From contig WELB01000017.1 of the NCBI GenBank assembly GCA_009602725.1, positions 218,667 to 264,436 on the forward strand: 45,770 bases of DNA, read 5' to 3'. The position numbers and the translations under genes were made by a program. This stretch comes from Spirogloea muscicola (taxonomy: Eukaryota; Streptophyta; Zygnematophyceae; Spirogloeales; Spirogloeaceae). A model generated the notes under the pieces. The model searched no databases. It was not told the origin of the DNA and saw nothing but the letters and a program-made list of their open reading frames with translations. The first letter of the stretch is position 1; each line of letters starts with the position of its first letter. Positions 23,131 to 36,230 of the stretch are shown in pieces.

Positions 23131-25890
23131 ATGGCGATCACACAGGCGGGCCACATTCTGCTGCAGGAGCCCATCAAGCTGGGCTCCATCCTGCAGCCGT
23201 CCCCCCCCACGCACTTCACGTCGCTCACCAAGGTCATGTGCACGCTCGGCCAGCAGTCCCGGTCCGTCGAGGTCATTGAAGACATGCTCGAGGCTGGCAT
23301 GTCAGTCGCCCGCTTCGACTTCTCCCAGGGCGATGCAGCGTATCATCAAGAGACCATTGACAACCTGCGCCAAGCTGTCCGGAACACCGGCAAGATTTGC
23401 GGGGTACTTACCCAATAATAATCTGGCTCTTGTAGCTTGGCTCCATGCAGTGGCTTCAAACGCAAGTGTGTTGTCATAGTCTGGGAGTTACTGCAAGCTG
23501 TGCTTTATTACTTAATTGCATTGTGCATGGCATACCTGCAAGTACTTAATTGGTTACTTGCATCACTACGTCATCAATTTGTCGCAGGTGATGTTGGACA
23601 CCATTGGTCCAGAGTTGCTTGTGATGAACAAGGCGGCAGACAAGCCTATCGACTTGGCAGCAGGAGCGGTGGTCCGCTTCACTCCCGACCTCTCGCAGGC
23701 TGCCTCTGCGGAGGTGCTGCCGGTCAATGCCACGGGACTGGCACAGTCGGCCAAAATTGGCACCACCATCTTCGTCGGCCAGTATCTCTTCACCGGCAGC
23801 GAGAAGAGCTCAGTCTGGTTTGAGGTACATTGACATTGACAGTGTGCTGGTACTCCTTGTTTGGAATGTCTTTCAGTTGCCTTTGCCTCCATGCACTCGT
23901 GCAGCCTGTTGTCCTTTGTCTACGAATGATGTGGAGGTCAAGTCACTGCAGTAAGTAGCAAGAGGCCGTTCTTCATTGTTTTAATTAGTTTGTTCTACCA
24001 GACTGATTGTGGACCGTTGGATTCTATAGGTGCTGGAGATACAAGGCGATGACGTTATATGTCGGGCAAAGAACAGCACAACACTGGCCGGTGCTCTCAT
24101 CACTGTCTTTGCCGCTGGAGTGCACATGGATCTCCCGACCCTGAGTGAGCAGGACAAGGATGTCATATTCTCCTGGGGCGCACAGAACTGCATCGACTTC
24201 CTGTCACTCTCCTTCACACGGAATGCGGAGGACGTGAAGATAGCACGGAACGCCCTGAAGGATAATCCTCTGCTAGCGAGCACCCTCATCTTCGCCAAGA
24301 TTGAGAGTGCGGAGGGCCTTGCAAAATTCGACGAGATCCTTGAGGAGGCCGATGGCATCATCCTTGGACGTGGCAATCTTGGCATTGATGTTCCACCAGA
24401 GAAGGTGCACCTTTGCCATCTCATGTTGGAATCTGTGTGTGACTAGTGTGCATCTACTGCTTCGCTTCTTACACCGACCATGTACAGATGTTACGGACAG
24501 GCTTAATACTAGCAGGGAGATTCATTCTTACCTGTGCATAACTCATAAATGGTTATCCTTCAATGCCACTCTTCTTCCACTGTTTCCGCAGGTGGATCCC
24601 TGAAGAAGATGGCTCTCACGAAGTGCTGTATGGTGGGCAAGCCAGGGATCATTACCCGAGTTGTTGACACAATGACTGACACTCCCCGTCCTACACGGGC
24701 AGAGGCAACTGACGTTGCAAATGCTGTTCTAGATGGTAATTACTCAGGAGTCCCTCTTCTCTGCTGCTTTAGTCACTCTGATTTGTTGTCGCTTGCCAGG
24801 GAATTGACAAGATGAGAAAGGCAGATGATCTCTACTTCTCACAATGGCTTGACTGCTCTCTGACTTATACAGCTTCACTCTGACTTGTACCCAACTTCTG
24901 TACACCTCATTGTGCCTAATTGCAGGAGCCGACGGCATAATGCTTGGGGCAGAGACCTTGCGGGGTTTGTATCCAGTCGAAGCAGTTGCCACAGTTGTGC
25001 GCATCTGTTCTGAAGCAGAGAAGGTGTACAACCATGGGCAGCACTTCAAGAAGGTCCTCAAATTTGTGGGCGAGCCCATGACCCACCTGGAGTCTATTGC
25101 ATCGTCAGCGGTAAGTTAACCATACAATTTTGTAGCTTGCCCCGTCCATCAGAGTCTGTGTTTTCATGCCTTCATCGACTTGCTGTGCATTTTTGCTTGT
25201 TGCCAGTCTGCAGGCTCTGTCATTGCTGCTCCTTCTGCCAATATGATAGGCTGCACCAAGTAAGCTTAAGCCCCTGGACCTGCCACGACCAGGTGAGGGC
25301 GGCTGCCAAGGTGCTGGCATCAGTGATCATCGTCTTTTCGTACTCCACTCGAACTGCGCGCCTCATCGCCAAGTACCGGCCCTCCATGCCAGTCATAGTC
25401 GTTGTGATTCCTCGGCTGGTCACCAACCAGCTTTCATGGACTTTACTTGGACAGACTCAGGTGACATTCTTTTCTGTATTACTTAGCTTGAACAAGCCAC
25501 AGACTGCTCAACACAGTAGCAACTGCAGTCAGATTGCTTCTAGACAGATATAGCTGCAGCTATTCACAGCACACCTCCTAATGAGATTACCACACAAAGA
25601 ATTGCCGAATGTAGGAAGAGGAGACCACGGCTTCTCTAACTAGCACTTATTGTTCCTTGAGATGTATGTGACTGCAGGCCAGGCAGGTCAATGCGAGTAG
25701 GGGCCTATTCCCGCTACTTGCAGACCCGAAGGTGCAGGCGCCGGGGTCCACGCACTCCAACGAGTCCATTCTGAAGGGAGCAATCATGCACTGCCGCTCC
25801 GTGGGCATCGTGCAGCCAAATGACCGAGTGGTTGTCTGCCAACGGCTTGGAGGCCACCAGGTCATTAAGATCGTCGAGTTGAGTGGCTAG
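23131..25890 (+). CDS. PK: Pyruvate kinase, plant cytosolic type
   Basis: Converts phosphoenolpyruvate and ADP to pyruvate and ATP in glycolysis. Exons 23131-23403, 23588-23824, 24030-24404, about 24600-24735, 24926-25110, 25293-25460, 25678-25890. Landmarks: [69 protein letters not shown] (the active-site signature, Lys260), [81 protein letters not shown], and a C terminus like plant cytosolic isoforms. No transit peptide is visible. The junction after PPEK (24404) is unresolved: the expected VFLFQ-like bridge is missing, and a straight GT-AG join to 24595 gives an immediate stop. Either exon 3 runs on through V-H-L and uses an odd donor, the acceptor is the AG just before 24606, or a micro-exon exists. 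Confidence 0.92.
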
Positions 25891-27730
25891 ATCTGACTTG
25901 CACATGGCCCAGAGGCTCACACGACATCTTAGGACCTCAGAGGCCTTCCGATAAGCGCAGTCGATGCATTGGCCTGCAGCAGGCCAATGTAAAAGTCCTC
26001 GTCTGTGCTTGTCCATGGCAGCCCACTGCCTGCACATATGTGCAGCGCCTGTGGCCAAGGATGTGTATAGTTGGCATCAGTACATATTCTTACTTCCATC
26101 TCCGTCTTCTTGGCCAGGGCCGATTGGGCCTTTCTTCAGTGTCAGCTCTTATTCCTGTCTTATGAACCACTGCATCCAATTGACATGCTGCAGCACACCA
26201 TGCCAGCAGGAAGTATGACTTTGATGTGGGCTGCTGCGAACCCGCTACATGGTATCGATTTAGACTGCAAGGGCTGTTCAGCCCTGTCATACTGTAAGAC
26301 CAAGGCAAAACTGCGTGGATTACCCTATGAATTTCTGGGCCTGCACAATGGGTAGGCATGTGCAGGTTTCTAGCTGTGCTACGCCTTCCTTTGGTCCCGA
26401 GGAAAGGCATGCCCTGGAGTAGGCCACATGCCGTCCTCCACTTGACTGCCTTCAGATTTACATGTGGTGTTGCCTACTAAGTAGTCACTCGCGCCACTTT
26501 GTAGACTAGCCTCTTCTGGACCAACATGTTAGTGCAGGTGAAGCCAGGTCGATCACTTGCCATCCCTGAGCTGCACAATTGCAAAAGTGGACAACTGAAA
26601 GCCCTAGCCATGAACTGGGGTAAGTCGAGAGGGAGGCAGGCACCAGAGGGGTCCACCAGGTACAGATTGAGCAGGATATGCGCTTTCAGTGGATGGATCA
26701 GAATGTCAGTAAATAGGCTGCAAACGGTAAAACGATGGCAGGTCAACGATGCTGAAAGGACGACGTGACTCGGAATGCCCCAGGATGCTGTTGTAATTAT
26801 GCCTCCCTTGTTATACAGTATTGGTTACTCGTACCTTGGCTAGAAATGAGGCACAAGGCGTGAAGCAGCTTGATGCGCAGCTGAGCCCCTTGAGGAGCTT
26901 ATTGTGCTTCGCCTGTGCATGTGGGAGGTCACTGTCAAACGGGTACATTCAACAACCAGATCAGAATCAAGCATGAGTTGACACCGCACTGCTGTACTTG
27001 GTGACATGCAAGCCCTGACAGGAGGACGCATCTTCAGATGATCATCATCTCACGTTATACTCACTTGACGAGGCTGTGCAGGTGCTTAGGTCAGAATTAC
27101 TTGGAACATGGAAAGTGGTGCATGCCTGAAAAAACCTGCTCCTGCGTTATAATATATGGCTGCATGTCATGGGACACTGAAGGGACCGAGAACGTCGAGG
27201 GTGCCCCGTCGCAAGCCTAGTGTTGCTTACTGTATATACATGACGCAAGATACTGTTACTACTGCGAAGCCAGCAGCAGGAGAACATTGTTCAAGACGAT
27301 ATTCAGGAGAAGCATAGCTGAATCTGCCACTTGGTTTGTAGAAAGGGGATGACGATCCTCTTGGATCTTCTTGAGGCCTGAGGCCTGAGGTTGGGATGAC
27401 GCGTAGTTGGGCCAGCTTCACAGCAGTATGGATGAAGGTCGCTACTGTCAGAGTATGCATCTCACTAAGGAGGATACAGCAGAGTGCTGAATGTTTGGAT
27501 CAGGCTTGCAAAGCGTTTCACAGGAGTGGAATATAAGTTGGAAGGGTGGTTGCCACTTATCAACCAAGGAGCTGCTACCAAAGTTCCTAAAGGGAGCTCG
27601 GCTGGTTCCACTCGCGTCTGGTCTCCAGCCATGGTCAGTCTCGCCGCCGCCACAGCTGGAAGCTGCCAGCTCCAGCCAGCTCCAGCAAGTACAAGGAGAC
27701 CGTGGCTGTGCCCGACGAGAGAGACGCTTC
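25891..27730. other. Gene-poor stretch downstream of pyruvate kinase
   Basis: I read both strands and saw only short open frames with no recognisable protein family, no splice-linked homology and no structural RNA. The first part should be the pyruvate kinase 3' UTR; a TGTAA motif lies at 25988-25992, about 100 bp after the stop codon. Confidence 0.5.
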
Positions 27731-27734
27731 CAGT

Positions 27735-29700
27735 AGAGGGCGATGGCTGTGAATGGCCAGCCCAGAAGAAAGAATGAGCAAAGTCTGACTCTGCCACAAC
27801 GGCCAGTCAAGCTGCCGGCGACGATAGCTGTGTGGTTTTGGCATTCCATCCGGCCCCTTCAGACCTTTTTTACTCCTTTGGCTGGCCTCTCACAGCCACC
27901 AGTCAACTTAAGAGCGCTGTTTTTCTATGACGCCTTTCCTTGTCCATTCTTTTCTGGGCTGGCCATTCACAGCCCCCGCCCCCTTCCGAAGAGATCACTT
28001 CTAATCTTGCGGCCCTTCGAGAGAAGGCGCGCGGTGCCCTTCGGCCCTTGTTCATGACGAGGCCCACCACGGCCCCATCACGGCCCCAGCGGCGGCGGCT
28101 CCAATGTGGGAGCGGCCGCTGCGCCGTCTCGGGCCCGCCGCTTCGCCTCTCCCTCGTGGGACCGGAGCGAGCCACTTGTCGCGCTCCACGTCGACGAGCC
28201 TGAGCCCAGCTCGAGCGGCCAGCCGGCCGGCCGAACAGCTTTCCCCCGACGTTCTCTGGCACATCTGGCCATCGATCGTCGGCACGATCAGCAAGGTGAG
28301 CTGCCCGGCTTCAACCAGCTCTCACGTCACGCCATCGTCCGCCGCTTCCATTGGGAGCCGGTTTCATGCAGCCGGGTCGCTAGCGCAGGTGTACCGCATG
28401 CGCTTGGCCGTCTCGCTGCAGAAGAAGTGGCACTCCCAATGGGGGCAAGGGCTGCGAAAAGCCAGCCCAAAGCTGCAGAGGTCTATGGCCCGCGCACTGC
28501 ACCTGCGTGCCGGCAGAGCCCTCGCTGCTGCCTCTGGTTCTGGCCAGGGCACCCGCTTCCAGGAGCCAAGTTTCTCTGACCTGAGGCTGCTTAGCAGGGG
28601 TTACTGATTGCTTCGTAGCTGCTTAGTTTCTTTTTGTGCTTGTTATTCTTTGTGCTTCCCCTGGCCCCTTCTCGTACTTTCTTTTTTCTTTTTTGGGCTG
28701 GCTTTTCCCAGCCCCTACCCGCAATGGGCGAGCCTCTTCTCTTTCAACGCTGCTGGATCGCTAGCCCAAGTACTCCGCATGCGGCTCTCTGTCTGCTTCC
28801 AACGCTCCCTGGCTCACGCCGTGCACTTGCGGGCAGGCCGCACTACGGCTGCTGCCTCTGGGTCTCGTCGGGGTGCCTCCTTTTCAGCTGCAAGTTACTC
28901 TGACTTGCTGCTGCTAACTCGGGGATAATAAGCTCCCCTCCGCTGTACTCTGGTGTAAAGCTTTGTGGTTTAGGCGCCTCTCGGCCTCTTTGGACCTTGT
29001 CCGTTATTTATGGGCTGGCCTGTCCCAGCCATTGCCTTGAATTGGAGAAGCTTTTTCTTCTCTAACCTCGTCCATACATTTCGAGCTGGCCTTCCTCTTT
29101 CGGCCCCTACAGATCTTATCCAGTCTTTTTGGGCTGGCTTTCACAGCCTTCGCCCCTTTTGGATGAGCTTACTTTCACAGCGAGTAAATTTCGACGCCCA
29201 GGTCCGGATTTATATTATACGGCTTGCTCTACCCTGTACAATGCGCTTTCGCTTAGATTGCAGTGCTCCAAAGATCTGACTATGAACCAGCGTGCTCGAC
29301 GCCCTCTAGTTTAAGCCACTCACCTCTGTGGCCATGCCCCGGCTCCCCAACTTAGCCTATCGATTTCGTATGTGCTCACTCGTACTATAATCACACTGTT
29401 ACACTAGCCACCTTAGCATAGGGCTTCGTGTTTTTTATAGCCCCACTGTTTGCCTTAGCTTTTGCTGGAACAGTGTACTGGCTTAAATTGGCCACCCTTT
29501 CATTTCATGCACACCGCGTGCCTTCATTCTTTGCCTGCAGCGTTCTCTGGCAAACGCCTTGCACTGCGTGCTGGTTGTGACCTGGCGGCCGCCTCAGGCT
29601 CTGGGCGGGGCGACTCCTCTCCGGCTTTCATTTCAATTTTCCCGCCTTCATGAGCTGGCCAACGCACAGCCGCCGTCCCCTTCTGGAAGAACTTTCTTTC
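27735..29700. repeat. Cluster of a dispersed hairpin-bearing repeat (about 60 bp unit, both orientations)
   Basis: At least eight related units share TGGGCTGGC, then 4-8 nt, then CACAGCC, a C-rich tract, and GGAAGAGCTT..TTTC. Approximate positions: 27735-27775 (-), 27875-27900 (+), 27945-27990 (+), 28428-28475 (-), 28690-28745 (+), 29008-29060 (+), 29125-29175 (+), 29648-29700 (+). The GGGCTG..CAGCCC arms can fold into a short stem-loop. Larger blocks between units are also duplicated: the segment at 28375-28607 reappears, diverged, at 28755-28925 and partly near 29555-29640. I know no named element that fits; a degraded MITE- or SINE-like family is possible. Confidence 0.65.
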
Positions 29701-30260
29701 AGACTGCTGCTTTGCCAGGTTTGCAGCTGCTGACTAGGCTTCTCTTTCCGACGGGTAGAACAGCCTGCTTACCCGTGCTCCTTGCCCTCTTGACTGCGGA
29801 CTTTCGCTTTGTGTGGTCCCATTCTTGCAAGCACTTTCGCGTTTTGCATGTCCAGTCTATTTGCTTTGTCTTACTTCCATGTCACAACACCGCGCGGATT
29901 CTCTTTCCGACGATTCGTGTAGACTTCCAGCTTCCTCGCCGTCTTGGGCGCCCACGCAGCGGGGTGGCTTTCGGCCCGATCTCCCGTCGCGATAACTATC
30001 GGCAAAAGGCGAGCTGCAGGCCGCGCCCCCCCCCCCCTCTCGGGCGCCACGACCAGCCATGGCCGCCGCCAGAGGCCCGCCCCCCCTTCGACGGCGCCAT
30101 CGATGGCGGCCGCGCCGCGGGCCTTGTTGCCGCCGCTCGTNGGCCCGCCAGCGCGTCCTCGGACCCCGGCCTAGCGCCGCCGTCGGCCGCCGGTGGTGGC
30201 GGCGGCTCGGATCGCGGCGGCCGTGCGCTGCAGGAGCTCGATGAGCAGGAGTGCCTGTAC

Positions 30261-33159
30261 ATGGACGGCGCCGCCGCAGCCGCCGCCGCGCTGCGCCGCA
30301 GCAATGGCAGCGGCGGCGGCGGCATGTACGTCGTCACCAGCAGCCTGCTCAGCATCCTGAGCTGCGCGGAGCAGCACCGCCACTTCCGCGTGAACCTCGA
30401 CGCGCAGATGCAGCACGACGGCCAGCCGGCGCCGCCGCCGCCGCCGCAGGAGCTGCTGCTGCAGGCGGCCAGCACCTCGCATGGCGGGGCCAGCGACGAG
30501 CTCTCGTACCACGACGACCAGCTGCACGGCCTCGCCTTGGGCGGCGCTGCCATGGACCCGGACCAGGACGACATGGCGTCCATCCTCGAGGCCTTCTACG
30601 TGGCCGACCCCGGCCAGTCTGAGGGCAACAGCCGCGTCAGCACCACCTCGGCTTCGGCAGCCACAGACCCCGCAGGTCGGCCAGTTGCATGTGGAGAGAT
30701 AACGGAAGCTGAAGCTGCCTGAAAATGTCTAGGCCGACAAGCACCATGGCTCCTGCCTGTGTATACACTGATGTACATGTTCATCAGGCTTTCTGACTGG
30801 TTTGGATGTCCAGTCTCCAAGCTGCGTCTGGTCACAATAAGATTGGCATATCTCACACGGAGGTGGTGCCGCAGACTCAGGCCTTGATCGGCCGAGGCTG
30901 GCCCGCCGCCGGGTGTCCGAGAGGAAGCGGCCGGCAAACAGCACGAGCTGCTTCAGGGGCGTCACGCACCACTGCCGCACTGGGAGGTGGGAAAGCCATA
31001 TCTGGTGAGCTTTTCTGCCACTCCAAATCTCCTCTTATGCGCACCAGCTGTCTGGCCGGAGTCTGATTGCAAAGTCGTCACAGCCTGTCTCGAGGAACTC
31101 GACTAGTTTGTGACGAGGTCGTTACGGATGCTATAAGGGGCACGCACAGCAATTACAGCGGTCAGCATGCGCTCAATTAGTACCTCCATGTGTAGGGAAA
31201 ATGGAAGGCAGCTCTACCTCGGTGGCTTTGACTCTGGTAAGCTTGAGTGTCAGACCTCTCAGGAGCTACTCTAGACCAGCATGTCCAGCAGCAGCACTTG
31301 CTCAATGTCGATGATGAGAGTGAGCTTAGCAGAGCAGCATCGAGGCCCTATATTTTGGGTTTGACAGTTCGCTATCATATTAAGGGACATGTTGTCGAGG
31401 CAAGAGACTGCCAGGTCGGCAGGTCCTGTCCATCTCTGCTGTGGGGCTCCCTTGTGTTGTCCATGTGCAGAGGAGCAGGCTGCTCTCGCCTATGACATAG
31501 CTGCCATCAAGTGCAGGTAGGCAAGCTGCACATTCTGGAGTCCCCTGGCAGCCTTACATCAGCAAGTTGCTCGTGAATGACACAACTTTGTGCAGTCGAA
31601 GCGGTTTATGAGTATTCAATCATTCAGTGCTGAGACTTGCATCTCGCTAAGGTCAACCTCAGCTTTCTTTACTGTCAATTACATGTTTAAGGACCTGCAC
31701 AGTCAACAACTAACAAGGAAGGTATGGCCACCTTGGGGTCATCGACCTACTGTGTGCAGAGGAACTGGTGCTGTCACGAACCTGTCCATTGACAACTACC
31801 GCCCCCACTTTGCTGAGATCTGTGAGCATCCTGGAGCACCAACATGCAACCTGCTCTAGCCGTGTGAGCTAAGAGCATCAAGCTGTGCGTGCCCCACCGC
31901 GGAATCGGATCTCTGGGGTATCCGTGTCAAGTCCTTCACGCAGAATAGGTGACAGGACAAGCATCAAACCTGTTGGTAGCTGCGGTGTCAAAGGAGGAGC
32001 TGGTCATATCCCTTCGCCGACATAGCAAAGGCTTCTCGCGGGGTTCCTCTCGCTATCGAGGAGTCACACGTCATCAGAAGGTCGATGCAGAGCTTTTGCT
32101 AAAATAGTTTTAGTCCTTGACTTGCCAGCTGCTTCAGCACTAAATCATGCAAGTCCTGCTTGCACGGATTCTGCTCAGTGCAACTGGACAACTGACATAT
32201 ACTTCGACGCAAGCACATTACTGTTGCTACTGCATGCCTAGCTGATAAGTGATTGGAGTCATCCTTCGCCTATCAGGCGACAACCAGAGATACCTTCTGA
32301 TCGCCCACTACCGTCTGTACAGGGCAAATGGGAGGCAAGGATTGGTCAGCTTCAAGGGAAAAAGTATATGTACTTAGGCCTGCACGACACCGAAGAAGAG
32401 GCTGCAGCCGCCTACGATTGCGAAGCCATCAGGTATCATCGGCTTGCCAGCGCGGCTGCAGCATGCCTGGCCCGTGCCTGCAGCTCTGATTACCAACAGT
32501 ACAGTCAGACTCATCCCAGTGTGACTCACGGATGATGACCACACTGAGCAGGCAGAAAGGGCAACAAGCGGTCACCAATTTCGATATTGCCCTGGTCAGC
32601 TGCTGATCTCCAGCTCTGCGTAGCTTGTGTTGCTTCAAAGGGCTTCTGGCTGCGCAAGCTACTGCTGAGTTCTGCGACAGAAAGAATAATATAGCCACAT
32701 CGCCCTCATCCAACATTCTTCTCAATATCGTTGTTGGATCACGATAGTCACCTTTCAATTCCAGATGATTTTGGGGGCAAATCGTTGATGAGAAACACTG
32801 GTGTATGCATGGTTGCTATGACTGCCGATGGACAGTACTCGGCGGCGCCCAGTAGCCAGCACCAGCGATCCCAGGAGGAGATGGCTCTGCATCATCACCT
32901 CCAGCACCAGGAGCTCCTTGGTGAAGCCCAGGGCGAGATACTGGCAGACCACCCCTCCTTCGGGCAGCCCTCGGACCCGGGGGGCGGGAGGCAAAGTGAG
33001 AGCGACAGCCCACCATTCCTCTCAGCCTGCTTCGAGAGCCGACCCTTGGGCCTGGCAGCCAAGAGGCGGATGCTGAGGAAGCAGAAGCAGCACCTGCGAT
33101 GGCCATCTGTTGAGCAGCGTGCGAGGGCACGGCATGACACCTCCTCTGCTGGCAACTGA
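30261..33159 (+). CDS. Two-AP2-domain transcription factor, euAP2-like
   Basis: DNA-binding regulator of the AP2/ERF superfamily, AP2 subfamily. Exons 30261-30675, 30875-31004, 31196-31236, 31471-31516, 31760-31821, 31980-32080, 32323-32432, 32552-32594, 32695-33159 close in phase at 470 residues. Repeat 1 is built from three small exons: [48 protein letters not shown], then [13 protein letters not shown]. The linker [20 protein letters not shown] is typical of the subfamily. Repeat 2 reads [59 protein letters not shown]. Repeat 1 lacks the roughly 10-residue insertion of AINTEGUMENTA proteins, so it is closer to euAP2. Basic residues before repeat 1 ([12 protein letters not shown]) may be a nuclear signal. 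The first Met is uncertain: the frame is open upstream and an ambiguous base sits at 30141. The acceptor of the last exon is also less sure. Confidence 0.88.
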
Positions 33160-33912
33160 AGAGCGCTGACTCACCCAGCTTAAAGCGGTTTACTCTTCGA
33201 GCTAGTTAGCACCTATTCTGTGCAAGGTCAACCGTAATTACAGAAGAACGCTTGCACTTGCAATCATTTGCACTCTTTGAGCTGATCTCAATAATGCATG
33301 CTGCATCAAGCTCAACCATGGTCCGTGACTATGGGAGGCTTCCTGCAGCATGTACTCTTCCCTTCTGGAATTTAGTAAATGGAGAGGCTCCAAAGGTTCA
33401 TCAACACATCACAATATAGGAAGATCTGCAATATCCTGCTTCCCTGAAGCCTCCCTGGGGGTCGACTTGAGCTTCTTAGCTGTTGGTGCAGAACGTTGTC
33501 TAGTTTTGGCAAGAACTAAGTAAAGACCTTGTCCTGATGTCGTCAACCACAGAGCAGAAGTCATGGAGGCAATGCGAAGCTTCCTGAAGATATCTCAAGA
33601 AAAGTTAAAGACCTCATTGGATGCTGAGATGTACACATAAACAAGTACGCCGCAACATGAGAATAATGTCAAATAGTAGGCAATGACTTGTGCCTGTGCT
33701 GGTTCATACAGAGAAATTGATGAGGCAATTGACTTGTGCAATTCCCAATAGCGGAACTACGAGCAGGCCTCACTCAGTGCACAGTAAACTCCATCAAAGG
33801 TTGTGCAAGCTCGTCCAGATCTCAGGTGCTTTAGGAGCACAGCCAACGATACAACCACAACATTGCCGTCCCATAGGTCCTAGCTGCACCTGCTCACATG
33901 CACACAACAACT
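33160..33912. other. Intergenic stretch between the AP2 gene and the THI4 riboswitches
   Basis: Convergent 3' ends. No gene or structured element recognised beyond the likely 3' UTRs; the THI4 transcript must pass at least to 33913 to include the third aptamer. Confidence 0.45.
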
Positions 33913-34002
33913 CGGCACACTCCCTACGCAGGAATTATCCTGATCAGGTGACAGGGTATAATCTCAGCCCGAGCACTGATGCTCGAGCACCCCTGGTGCC
34001 AA
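33913..34002 (-). promoter_or_regulatory. TPP riboswitch aptamer, third (distal) copy behind THI4
   Basis: Read on the - strand: P1 formed by TTGGCACC and the closing GTGTGCCGA, then GGGGTGC, a compact P3 hairpin (CGAGCATCAGTGCTCG), the invariant CTGAGA in GGCTGAGATTATACCC, ACCTGATCAGGATAAT, and CTGCGTAGGGA. All conserved THI-box blocks are present in order, so the aptamer looks intact. Confidence 0.93.
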
Positions 34003-34091
34003 AAGTGAGTCAGTACAGGTGTCGTCAAAGACATCAAAGAATGACAGAGGCAGCCTGTTTCCTGGGAACACAAATAAAGAACACAACCCAT

Positions 34092-34183
34092 TGGCACACT
34101 TCCTTCGCAGGCATTATCCTGATCAGGTCTTGGGGTATGATCTCAGCCCAAGCAACAGATCTGCTTGAGCACCCCCGGTGCCA
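34092..34183 (-). promoter_or_regulatory. TPP riboswitch aptamer, second (middle) copy behind THI4
   Basis: Read on the - strand: TGGCACCGGGGGTGC, a P3 hairpin with arms CAAGCAGA and TGTTGCTTG, GGCTGAGATCATACCCC, ACCTGATCAGGATAATGCC, CTGCGAAGGAA, closing GTGTGCCA. The core matches the other copies, but P3 is unrelated in sequence, so the copies are not a recent duplication or assembly artefact. Confidence 0.93.
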
Positions 34184-34256
34184 GATGGTCGTACGTCAGT
34201 ATCAGAACAGACACCACAAGCAGCATAGACCACCAGACAATGAGATCAAGACAGAC

Positions 34257-34368
34257 AAGGCACTTCCCTCCGCAGGCATTATCCTGATCAGGTTGTAAGG
34301 GTATAATCTCAGCCCGCATCATGCAAAGGCCAAAAGCCTTGCAGTATGCCGGGCACCCCCAGTGCCAA
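34257..34368 (-). promoter_or_regulatory. TPP riboswitch aptamer, first (proximal) copy behind THI4
   Basis: Read on the - strand, about 190 nt after the THI4 stop codon: TTGGCACTGGGGGTGC, a longer P3 arm (GCATACTGCAAGGC..GCCTTTGCATGATGC), GGCTGAGATTATACCCTT, ACCTGATCAGGATAATGCC, CTGCGGAGGGA, closing AGTGCCTT. All ligand-binding blocks are conserved. TPP aptamers control THI4 in several green algae and fungi through splicing or 3'-end choice. Confidence 0.94.
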
Positions 34369-34560
34369 CCAACCAAAGCAAGCACACTGACAACAAAGAC
34401 AATACTGTCCGCCTGTCTGTCAGGCTCACGCCTAGCACTCCTCACATCCATCACTGTGCACACTATTGCTCATTGTTTTTACTACTGATGCAAGCAATGC
34501 AAATGATCAGTCTGGCAGGAAATAGTGCAGCACAGGAGGAGGGTAAGGCATAGTTGGCGG

Positions 34561-36230
<1,670 letters not shown>

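Noticed and set aside
26071-26355. Short open frames downstream of pyruvate kinase
   Set aside because: No recognisable domain, no splice-linked continuation, and composition like surrounding non-coding DNA.
29559-30722. A 387-residue frame extending the AP2 gene upstream to 29559
   Set aside because: No ATG precedes 30261 in this frame, the upstream part overlaps the dispersed repeat, and it shows no protein similarity.
33913-34368. Triple riboswitch as an assembly duplication
   Set aside because: The copies differ throughout P3 and the spacers, which a collapsed or duplicated assembly would not produce.
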